Notes under the pieces: generated by a model
Seen by the model: only the letters and a program-made list of their open reading frames with translations
Told to the model about the DNA's origin: nothing
The model's database searches: none
Program-made: the position numbers and the translations under genes
DNA from: Fulvia fulva
Taxonomy: Eukaryota > Ascomycota > Dothideomycetes > Mycosphaerellales > Mycosphaerellaceae
Direction of reading: 5' to 3'
Length of the DNA stretch: 64,000 nucleotides
Assembly (NCBI RefSeq): GCF_020509005.1
Contig: NC_063015.1
Location: 3,348,001-3,412,000, forward strand
In this document: in pieces, positions 12,386-21,877 of the stretch
Layout of the letters: the number at the start of each line of letters is the position of its first letter
How positions within the stretch are numbered: position 1 is the first letter of the stretch

Positions 12386-13212
12386 TCACATGAAGGTCTT
12401 GTCGGCCCGAACAACTCCGAACCGAAATTCACTTCCCGCAAGCACGGGCTTCACAAGCAAAATTTGCAAAAGAAGATTGCACAACGCTGCGGGGCAAAAA
12501 CATGCAACCAGACACACAGACATACGCCGGGACCACGGCTTTCTTTACACAAATCGAAGCGCATTTACGAGGAGACAAACGCAGCGAACCTGCAGCTACG
12601 CGCCCGCGCGATCGCGCGCGCAATCGCCCTCGAAAGAGACCTAGAAACACGACGGTCAAAGAAAGGGGAAGACCCTGAAATTTGCGGCGACCTTCCCCTT
12701 TAGGAAGGAAGCAATTCCAATGGACATCGACACTACCCCGTCCTCCCCGGACCTACTCTCGCAACAACCAAGGACCCCGACACAACTACAGCGTAACAAA
12801 CGCCCGATTATACATGGCAATACACCCGTCCGCCCAAGTCCATTCGTATTCTCGCAAACACAAAAAAAAGTCCGAAATCGAAAGAAAAATCCTCGATACA
12901 AGAGATCTTATCCTAGGAGCATCCGTCCTAGCACAAGGTACCCCGGAACAGAACGACCCTCTTGACCTACTTAAGATCTTCCGTGAGTATACGGAAAAAA
13001 GAAGGTCCGTCAAACGTCGTCAATCCTCGTAAAACAAATCAACAACCTCGAAAAAGCGACAAAAAAAATCGAGACTATAGAGAAGCAGCCTCGAACCTAC
13101 GTAGCGGTTACGGGATCGAAAGTATTAAACACTACGAACAATTCCTAGTGGTCTACTGTCCAAAAGAAGAAACCGACGCCAAAAGAGACAATTCTTAAAA
13201 AGAGAATTATTA

Positions 13213-13279
13213 ACGTGCTTTACCACCGAGCGGGCTATACTACCAAGCGGGCCACTTTTACTAAGAACTGTACTACTTC
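13213..13279 (+). repeat. Left terminal inverted repeat of the Fot1/pogo element
   Basis: About 67 bp matching the reverse complement of 14279-14345 with only a handful of C/T-type differences. It contains two direct copies of a CGAGCGGGC-like core (one reads CAAGCGGGCC), possible transposase-binding subrepeats. Confidence 0.85.
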
Positions 13280-14278
13280 CACTTTAATGACGACGGTATC
13301 TTAACACGACGACATCCTATAGAATCGTTACTAGGAGGACAATTCCTCTTTAAGCTTTTCGCTATCTAGCGAGTCTACTTAATAGGTACGTACGTTATAC
13401 CCCGACTCGCAATATCGCTTATAGCGTCGTAGCCTTAGTACTAGCTGAACACTATCTAGCGACTCTCTACTCACTTTCTACCTCCTAGTATCCTCTAGAG
13501 GTATTAATTACGACGCCTTATCGAAGGTTAGAGACCCTCTTGACTAAATGTACTTACGCTTTCGTGCTTTCCGCTATATAAGGGCCTCGTTAGACTTACG
13601 TAGCTTACTAATCTCGCTTCGTATAAGAGCTATCTAATACGCTATCTCTTTACTCCCTCTCTATTACCCTATCGAACGACCTTCCTCTTTCTACTACGCC
13701 TTTCTAAACCCGTAACGACGCTCTAAGACGTAATGACACCTATTATAAACCCTATCTCGTCGAAGTTATAGGTGTCCTAGTTAAGGATGCTATACTTCTC
13801 CTTTATATTACGTATAAGTAAGAACTACTTCTCGATAACGTCTAGATCTTCTATTAGGGCTCGCTAACGATCGTATCTACGTATTATACGAATCTTTAGC
13901 TCACGATACCGCCTAATAAACCTGTCTGTCTAATTAAGACTAGCGGGCTTAAGACCCTTCTCTTATAGTAATAAATCGGCTATTACTCGTATACTAGCCT
14001 TTAGTAGTAGGAAACCTCTAAGATCTAGCTCGAGTATATACTTAAGTATTACCCTCTCTTCTAGCTCTATAAGCTTCTTCGAATTAGGCTCGTAGTCACT
14101 CCGAGGAGGTCGTCTATTTAATCGATACCCTAGTATAGTTCGAGACGCGTCGTATACCTTTATAGCAAGTCGATTCGTAATTGTCGCGTCGCGTTTCGTA
14201 GCCTAGACAGCTAAGGTCAGTTTGGCCTCGTTTAGAGACAATATATACTATAATAGTAGATATATAGCTATATCTATA

Positions 14279-14345
14279 GAAGTGGTATAGTTCTTAGTAA
14301 AAGTGGCCCGCTCGGTAGTATAGCCCGCTCGGTAGTAAAGCACGT
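14279..14345 (-). repeat. Right terminal inverted repeat of the Fot1/pogo element
   Basis: Inverted partner of 13213-13279, ending GTAAAGCACGT before the TA target duplication. Both CCCGCTCGG subrepeats are intact here, so this end is less mutated than the left one. Confidence 0.85.
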
Positions 14346-17300
14346 TATAACTCTTATAAACATAGATAACGAAGTAGACCCGAAACGAACCCGCGACGAA
14401 ATAAACAAGGCACTCGGTACGACCGCCGTAGTAGCCGTAGTAAGGACAAGGAATAATAACGTCGTACTTACGATAACCGGGAAGGTCTTAATAAACTCTC
14501 TACTAGAACAGAAAGAAAAGTAGAGTAACGCCCTTCTAAAGTAAGCTTAGGAGGTAAGAAAAGACGAAGAATAGTACCGAGTAGCTATTTATAGAATCCC
14601 GATCGCCGTAGTCCCGGACCTCGCTACCCTTAGCGAAGAGATAGGGAAATATAACGAAGACCTTACTCTCGAAATTTACGGTAAGCTACTCTAGCTAATA
14701 ACGAATAAAAAGAGACAAATATAACAATATAGCTCCGAAGTAGTCGTATTTAAGATAAAAGAACAGGCTAAGAAGGCTATTCGATTTCGTCTCTACGCGC
14801 TCGGACTATCTCTAAAGGTAGAGAAATATATCGTAATCCTAAGAACGATATAATACCCGAACTGCCTCAGTTTTGGATACCTACCGGAGAAATACCGTAG
14901 ATAACCGAGATGTAAATACCACGTTAAAAGCTACGATACGAGGGAACACTCCTACCTCGAATACGGTAAACGTACTAACTACGAATACGAAGCGGTGAAG
15001 TACGTAAACTACGGAAAAGGACACCTAGCTACGGCTAAGGAATATAAGATCTTCCGGTTATTACTACGCCCGAGGACGTAATACCGGAAAACGACTCGAT
15101 CGACGTAAGGGAACTACGAATACTTTAATATAACCTAAACGGATCGATCGCGGCTACGGAGAGTATCCTAGACCTTATAATTAAACTCGACGTCCGTATT
15201 ATCTTCGCGTAAGAACCGTAGTTCTTAAGGGAAGAGAACTACAAAAATACGAGGTCAATAAACTACTAGGCCTTCGACTAAGTCCGACTAAAGCTAAAGA
15301 ATAAGGAGACCCGTCCGAGAGTTATTACGTAGGTCCGAAAGGACTACCCGTACGAAATACAGTAAGGACCTAGCGAAGAAGAACCCGATTACTAATTCCT
15401 CGATTTAATTATCGGGAAAGAAACTACCCGGGTTATAAATTGCTATAACGAACGAGATCTCGAGATACGGTTATAAAGGACTATAAACTATATACTCTTT
15501 CGAGAAAACCTTTCCTATATACTACTAAACACGATCCTACTCGGGGACCTAAACCTATATTACCCTAGGTAGGAACCTACCTATACCTCGCCGAACGGCT
15601 AAGAAATAGTATTTAGAGAGTAGATTAATAGACATTATTTTACTATTTCAAATACTATCGGTAAAGGTACCTTCTTCCGGCCGAATATACTTTAGGAAAG
15701 CGTAATCGACCTTACTTTTACAAAAGGCAAACTATAACAAAACATAAGGGACTAGTAAAGGTTACCTACGAATAAGTCGGACTATAAACCGATCTTCTTT
15801 ACCCTTATTACGTAGGAACCGATAACCCGAGAACAAACCGAAAGGCTCGATTTAAAAAGAGCCGACTAGGAAAAATTTAATAAAGAATACAATATTACGG
15901 TTCACCTCGTAAGGCTACACTTAGTGTCACGTGATCTAGTGCGCTAGCGCGCCCGGACCCTAGACCTTGACCTCGACGTTTGCTTTATCGCGGCTTCGCG
16001 ACTTTCTTATCTTCTCTTCTTCGTAGAACTTATTCGATTCTAAGGTATTAATACGTTTACGCCCTATCTTACGCCTTGTCCGTATTATATAAGACAAAGC
16101 TATAAGGCTCCCGGACGAGATTCTACTCCGTAATACTACTCTCGAGAGGCTATAAAGTAACTCTTCTTAAGATACGTCGACACTCGATTTAATAATCGAG
16201 GAATTTACGGCTATTATCTAGGAAAGTATAAACGAAGCTGTACCGAGGGTAAGAGTAAGTATAAAATCAAAGGACTAGTAGAAACCGGAGCTAAAAGTGC
16301 TACGACAAGACCTAAACCGAAGCTACCGTTCCCTTTAAAAGGAACGAAGCCTAGGTAACGCCGTAAGATACCGACTAGCGAAGAACCTCTACTTTTCGAA
16401 GATAAAAGAGGTAAAGAGGGACTACTAGAACTAGTTCCTCGAGAGTAACGATCCGAAAAGCGTCTTTAAGGCAATGTCCTATACGAAGGACAGGCGGAAC
16501 GAGCAAATACCGAGTATAAGAAACCCGGGAGATAATAAACTCGAAGACACGTTTCTAGGAAAATATAAAGTACTCCGGAAAGGACTCTTCCTACCCCCCC
16601 CTCGAAAGGACCTACCAAACTAGACAGGATATACGTAAGGAAACTAGGAATAGCCTAAACTCTCGGAACTAGAACTAGCTACGGTATTTTCTACGAAGAA
16701 AGTCAAAGGAAAATCCCTAGGACCGGACGGTATTAGATAAGATATAATCCCGAAAGCCTACGAGGCTATTCCGTAAGTATTCTACCGTACCTTCTCGGCC
16801 CTTTTCAAAGCCGGATACTATCCGAAAAAGTGGAGAGAGGCTATAGGAGTAATCCTACGAAAAGCCTCGAAGCCGGACTACTCGATACCGAAAGCCTATC
16901 GAGTTATCTCGCTTCTTAACTACCTTAGGAAAGTCCTCGAACGAATTCTCGCGAAAAGGCTTAGCTACCTCGCCGAAACGACGCAGCTCCTTCACGACTT
17001 ATAACTAGGAGGAAGACAAAAGAAGTCCGCTATCGATACGGCCTTTATTCTCTAGAATACGATCGAAAAAAATAAGCGGAAGAGATATAAGACAAGTATA
17101 CTATTCCTAGACGTAAAAGGAGCCTTCGAATACGTCGCGAAAAATCAACTTCTTACGGTTATAAAAGTATACCGACTCCCGGCCTCGCTAATAGCTTAGA
17201 TAGACTCCTTCCTATCGGATAGACAGCTCCGCCTACGATTTAACTCGACAACTAAGGAATTTAGCCCGATAGAGACGGGGATCCTATAAGGAAGCCCTAT

Positions 17301-18654
17301 TTCACTAATACTTTTCCTTATCTATATAAGAGACCTATACGACACCCTAGACGTAGCTATACGTCTACTCTTCTACATTGACGACGTAGCGCTTATAACG
17401 GGTTTAATAAGCCTACGGAAAAGCATAAAAACACTCGAAAAAGTAGCAAAAAAAATCTACGACCTAGGAAAAGACAAAGCAATTGAATTCGACCTAGTAA
17501 AGACAGAGTTAATCTATTTCACGAAAGAAAAAGACTTAGATAGAGGGATACGACTACCGGGAGATAACTACGTAATCCCGAAACTAGTCGTTAAATAGCT
17601 AGGATTCTACTTCGACTAGAACCTCTCGTTCAAAACGTACATCGCTATAAGAACGTCATAAGTCGATAAGTATTCGAAAGGATGTCCCGACTAGCTAGTA
17701 CGGGCTTCGGACTCTTAGTAAACGCTCTAAGGAGAATATATAGAGCGTGTATAGTAAGTATAGTAGACTACGGGTCTCTAGTATAGATAGAGGTCAAAAT
17801 CCTAAAGGCAAAGATTAGGCCCCTATAAGGACTTCAAAACAATATAACCAAAAAATACTAGGGGTGTTTAAGACGGCCCCTACGCTAGCCTACGAAATTG
17901 AAAGCGCTTTACTTCCCCCGGGTCTTAGGCTAGAAAGATCGGCGCTATTATACGCCGCGAGGATAGGAAGCCTTCGACAAAATCACCGTATCCGATAAGA
18001 ATTACGAAGTAACCCCGGAAGGAGAAAAGAAACCCTCCTAGAAAAACCGACGCTAGCCCTCGCTACCTACTTTAACGAGGACGAAATCGAAAAAAAAGAA
18101 TACCTTCTCACCCCGTAGGATAATGCCCCCTTTAACCTTACTATAATAGAGAGCTAAAGCGAAGGCCCTCGTAAAACAAAAAAAGAGATAAAAAAATTAT
18201 ATAAGAACACGCCGAAAAGAAATAGTACGTAGCTACGGATAGAGAAAAGCCCTCGAAATATTCACGTACATTCGAAAGACAAACCGCCGGAGAGCTCCGA
18301 AAGGAGATAGGGAAGATAGAAGCTAAAAGGGTAACTACGAGTGCCTTCTTCTAAATCAAAATCGGACACGGCTATATTTAAAGCTATCTCTAAAGATTCG
18401 GCCTTACGACAATAGATAGATGCCGCTACGGGCAGCGCGAATCCCCTAAACACTAACTACTTTACTACGAGAAATACAAAACCTAAAGGTAACCCCTTAA
18501 AAAAATATTCGAACTATATACCCTTATAATCTAACTACTACTCTATATAGAAAAAGGGATAACGTTTACTCTACCCTTCCTAAGGGATATAGGAATAGCG
18601 ACCCGTAAGAAACACCTTAAGAGAAGGAGAGTAGAAGAAGAAGAAAAAGAGGAC

Positions 18655-18705
18655 GAAGAGGAGGAGGAGGAGGAGGAGGAGGAGGAGGAGGAGGAGGAGG
18701 AGGAA
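18655..18705 (+). repeat. (GGA)n microsatellite
   Basis: About 17 tandem GGA/GAG triplets near the 3' end of the first LINE. It is purine-only on the plus strand. It would be read as a poly-Glu run in one frame, the likely C-terminus or 3' UTR of ORF2. Confidence 0.95.
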
Positions 18706-18867
18706 GAAGAAAACTAGCCTTTACGGCTCACAAATTCAAAAAACAAAGAGTTTCGTTACGAAGTAGAATACCTCGAACAGGGGACACCCTAACGAGAAGG
18801 ATACGATTGTTACTACTACGTAGTACCGTGTTATACAGTCCCTGACTTTTATATAGCACGAAAATGG

Positions 18868-18983
18868 AACAAACAAACAAGTAAACAAACAAACAAGCAA
18901 ACAAACAAACAAGCAAACAAACAAACAAGCAAACAAACAAACAAGCAAACAAACAAACAAGCAAACAAACAAACAAACAAAAA
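18868..18983 (+). repeat. 12-bp minisatellite (CAAACAAACAAG)n
   Basis: About nine tandem copies of a 12-bp unit made of CAAA blocks ending in CAAG, at the end of the first LINE. Simple-repeat tails of this kind often mark LINE 3' ends, so it sets the likely right end of that element. The C residues in CpA context here are unmutated despite RIP all round. Confidence 0.9.
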
Positions 18984-20387
18984 CATGTAACACAAGGGAT
19001 TCCTACGTGGTCACCTACCGTAGTACTAGTCTTATAGTCTAATACTTAAGTACGCTAGAGCGAACGAACTGTAGTCGACTTAAGGTGGCTCGCTCCTGTT
19101 ATTACCTACTAGAAGTATACGATTTCGGGTTACTAGGAACTCCGAAGATCTTATTTATAACTGTCCGATTAGTGTCCTTCTAGACAGTAGCTTTCGAATC
19201 CTAGTATCTAGATTCCGTAACCGGGTTTCCGGTCTCTAGATCTCGCTATCACGTCTTATTATATAATAATTCCTACTTAAGCTCGTCGGACACTATATAG
19301 TCTTAGCGGGCCGGGCTAGGAAGATTACGTTTACGTAAGTTTAGGTTAGAGTATTATAAGCAGGGCTTAGATAATAGACACACGCTCACTTTATAGATCG
19401 GCCATACCGGCGTGTCTCCGCTACTACTAGATACAATATGCTTTGCGTAAGCGGGTAGATTAACTCCCCTACTTAAGCACTTGTCTAGGCTCTAGCTAAC
19501 GTACTAGAAGAACCGAGCGGGAGCCTCCGATTCGAGCGGGACGACCGTTTCGGATCTCATCTAATCGAAGCCAATCTAGGCTAGTGCGTTAGTAAGTACT
19601 TAGGCAGGGGAGTCAATAGTAAGAGCAGCTAGGCACTTCTCCGTACCCCGGTAGACACCGCTCCCCGGCGGTTTTGCGTGAAGTTTTTGTCACGCTATAC
19701 GTATACGGGCCCGATATTTACTTATGGCCCAAGCTCGTACGTATAGCCCAAGTTCTTAAAATTGCACCTTAAAACCCCTAACCCTATAGTTTTTTTGAGC
19801 GAGGAGCCGACGTACGAGCGTAGGGGCTTTAGCCTCGACGCGCCGCGAGTACTCGAGGCGGGCTACAGGCCTTCTATAGCATTGTTTATATATAAAATAG
19901 TCCCGGGGTATAGTAGATGCCGCGGGTATAAAGTATCACGTTATTTGTGTAGGAAGTTATTATACGGGCTTATATAGCGTGTTTCAAAAGCAGGTTATGT
20001 ATTGTATATATCTATCTAGAATAGACAAGTATTACTCTTAAAGAGGCTATAGGTAACTAATTAGTTACCTAATTCTTAGCGTATATAGCCTTAAGTTTTA
20101 ATAATAGACTATTACCTATATATACGCTTAGATCGCGACACGCCCCCTTAGCTTATACGCTAGAGTAAATAAGCCAATCCTTTATAATCGCGTATAGCCT
20201 ATTATAACTACCCCCCTATCTATAGTAGTAACGTTAGGCCCTCGGTATTACTACTACTATAGTAAGGGTAAGTTAGTTATTTTAAGTAAAGTAAGCTAAG
20301 GTAAGTAAGGTAAGCTTTATACTCCTTCTTTTATTCCCTACTTTTACTACTCCTATTATTACCTATAATATATTAGCTAGAATAGTA
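18984..20387. other. Unidentified RIP-mutated repeat DNA
   Basis: TA-rich sequence with the island's RIP texture, in two parts: a GC-richer segment (about 19,080-19,700) and a very AT-rich one. No transposase, RT or integrase motif was recognised on either strand. GTAAG-type short direct repeats occur near 20285-20315. It is probably the remains of one or more transposons. Confidence 0.5.
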
Positions 20388-20599
20388 GATTGACGGAATC
20401 ATCGATCTCTGCGCCAAAACACGACACATTCGAAAGCTCTTATCAAGGCCATTCCAACGATATAAAAAGCAGGCCACTGCCCCTAGGACTGAGGGAGTTC
20501 TACCCCATTCAATCTGGACAGCTTGAAGCTCTCTTCACCCTGTTTCTTCAGCTCCAAACGCCGCGGAGGTGCCTAGCTACATTAGGCAACTCCTAGGCA

Positions 20600-21877
20600 A
20601 TGGCAGCCCAGGCTACGGTACTAACGGCGCCTACGGCCCTACAGGCGAAGCCCCCCCAAGACAACTGGCAGCAACTTATAGAGGACGCAAAAAGCATGGA
20701 AACTAACGATCAGCTCCCTTACCGGTCTCTACAGGTAATGATCACTCAGCTACGCACGGCGCTTGTACTGTCGTATCACCGAGGGCAACAAGAAATGAGG
20801 ACGACGTCCCAGGCGATTAGCAAGGCCACCCGGAATCAACACCCCCATAGCTGGGCATCGGTCGCGGCATCGATACCAGGCCCCCGCCCAACGCACGATG
20901 CAGTTACGATCCGCATTGCAGCAAAGGAAGACCAGGCCGAAGTTGCGAAGCTATCGAACAAGGAGCTCGCCCAACGAATTAACCAACCAGGGGTGGTCGC
21001 AGTGAACCAACAGTCTAACGGCACCCTACAGATCTATACTAGCTCTGCTACTGCTAGGAGGCACCTAGAGGCACAGCCACAGTGGGCATCTAAGGTTGCG
21101 GCATCAGCGAAGGTCTCAACGAAACAATTCACGATCCTAGTCCACGACATGCCTAAGGAGTTTGACCCAACCAACCAGGGTCACCTACGCGCTCTCCAAG
21201 AGGACAACCCGGTCACTCTTAACTCTCCAATCCAGAAGGCGACTTGGCTCCATAGGAAATGGCCAGAAGGCAAGAAGGCCTCGGCGCTAATAGTATGGCT
21301 ACAAGACGCGAAAGCGGCGGATCTAGCGATAGAACAAGGCCTGGTCTGGCAATACAGCCTCAAGACAGTAGAAAAGCACTCCTCATCCTTTCGTGTCCTC
21401 CAATGCTTCAAATGCCAACAGTATGGACACCAAACCTACACGTGCACAAACAAGCAGGCCTGCTCGAACTGTGCAGGAGACCATATGTCTAGGGACTGTA
21501 CATCGACTACGAGACGGTGCGCGAACTGTCCGGGGCACCACCCATCGTATAGTGCGGAATGCCCACAGCGGAAACTAGCGAAAAACAAGGCAATCACAAA
21601 CAGAACCGTCGCCCCAAGATTCTACGGCGACCGTGAGGCTAGCCCACACCGGAACCTACTAGCGGCGGTCGGGCACAAGCGCCCTAGGGCCGAGAACGAT
21701 GTAAAGGATGCGCAGCCTAGGGCGTACGGGAGGCCACGTGCTCTGCTAGCTGCGGCGAGGGAATCTAACCAGGCCCGGCTCCCCTTTAGTACACAGCCGA
21801 TAGGCGTAGACCAGGACGCACAGGGCAGTAGGACACAGGACGATACAGAGGAAATGATTGTCGATGCCGATGACTAG
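20600..21877 (+). CDS. LINE ORF1: Gag-like nucleic-acid-binding protein
   Basis: 425 aa. A Gln/Ala-rich N-terminal helical region is followed by a PRTYAAV-equivalent segment (HSWASVAASIPGP), a central alpha/beta region likely to be the RNA-binding fold, and three CCHC zinc knuckles between residues about 267 and 315 (CFKCQQYGHQTYTC; CSNCAGDHMSRDC; CANCPGHHPSYSAEC). This is the layout of ORF1 in Tad1/I/Jockey-type LINEs, whose product coats the RNA. The start at 20600 is the first ATG of the frame. The stop at 21875-21877 overlaps the start of ORF2. Confidence 0.88.
   Translation: MAAQATVLTAPTALQAKPPQDNWQQLIEDAKSMETNDQLPYRSLQVMITQLRTALVLSYHRGQQEMRTTSQAISKATRNQHPHSWASVAASIPGPRPTHDAVTIRIAAKEDQAEVAKLSNKELAQRINQPGVVAVNQQSNGTLQIYTSSATARRHLEAQPQWASKVAASAKVSTKQFTILVHDMPKEFDPTNQGHLRALQEDNPVTLNSPIQKATWLHRKWPEGKKASALIVWLQDAKAADLAIEQGLVWQYSLKTVEKHSSSFRVLQCFKCQQYGHQTYTCTNKQACSNCAGDHMSRDCTSTTRRCANCPGHHPSYSAECPQRKLAKNKAITNRTVAPRFYGDREASPHRNLLAAVGHKRPRAENDVKDAQPRAYGRPRALLAAARESNQARLPFSTQPIGVDQDAQGSRTQDDTEEMIVDADD

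Larger units (their letters stand above)
13213..14345 (-). mobile_element. Fot1/pogo-family DNA transposon, RIP-inactivated
   Basis: It is delimited by 67-bp near-perfect terminal inverted repeats beginning ACGTGCTTTACC and flanked by a TA dinucleotide on both sides (13211-13212 and 14346-14347), as expected of Tc1/mariner-superfamily insertions. The 1,133-bp interior reads on the minus strand as a degraded pogo/Fot1 transposase: the stretch complementary to about 13710-13770 gives YNFDEIGFIIGVIT, matching the DE-x-GF-MGVI signature of Fot1 transposases, with stops where Trp and Gln codons would be. It sits inside ORF1 of the LINE and so inserted after it. It is shorter than full Fot1 elements (about 1.9 kb), so part of the interior is probably deleted. 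Confidence 0.85.
12640..18983 (+). mobile_element. Tad1-like LINE retrotransposon, RIP-mutated, with nested DNA transposon
   Basis: Boundaries are approximate. The 5' part (to about 13,000) is hardly mutated and shows ORF1 starts (for example an ATG at 12720) and coiled-coil-like text (INNLEKATKKIETIEK...RTYVAV near 13030-13110). After the inserted Fot1 element the ORF continues full of stop codons. ORF1 zinc knuckles are visible near 14865-15060 with their Cys codons turned into Tyr (KYVNYGKGHLATAKEY). ORF2 follows: an endonuclease GDLN motif near 15547, then reverse transcriptase from about 16680, including KSLGPDGI, LFLDVKGAF, GSPIS and YIDDV. The 3' end carries a (GGA)n tract and a CAAACAAACAAG minisatellite. 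LINE class is certain; the Tad1 clade is inferred from domain order. It is a different family from the element at 20388. TAG/TAA in place of Trp and Gln codons marks RIP. Confidence 0.8.

Noticed and set aside
12317..12703. 128-codon plus-strand ORF before the first LINE
   Set aside because: No recognisable features; more likely LINE 5' UTR or flank. Its RA-repeat end comes from a GCGCGC-rich stretch.
15900..16110. Possible small insertion in the first LINE (GC-richer patch with CACGTG and GCGCTAGCGCGC palindromes)
   Set aside because: No terminal repeats or target duplication could be found, so I could not separate it from normal LINE sequence.
18868..18983. Possible CRISPR-like array
   Set aside because: Pure tandem minisatellite without spacers, in a eukaryotic LINE 3' end.
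18728..18993. Minus-strand ORFs of repeating Cys-Leu-Phe-Val
   Set aside because: Direct translation of the CAAACAAACAAG minisatellite, not a protein.
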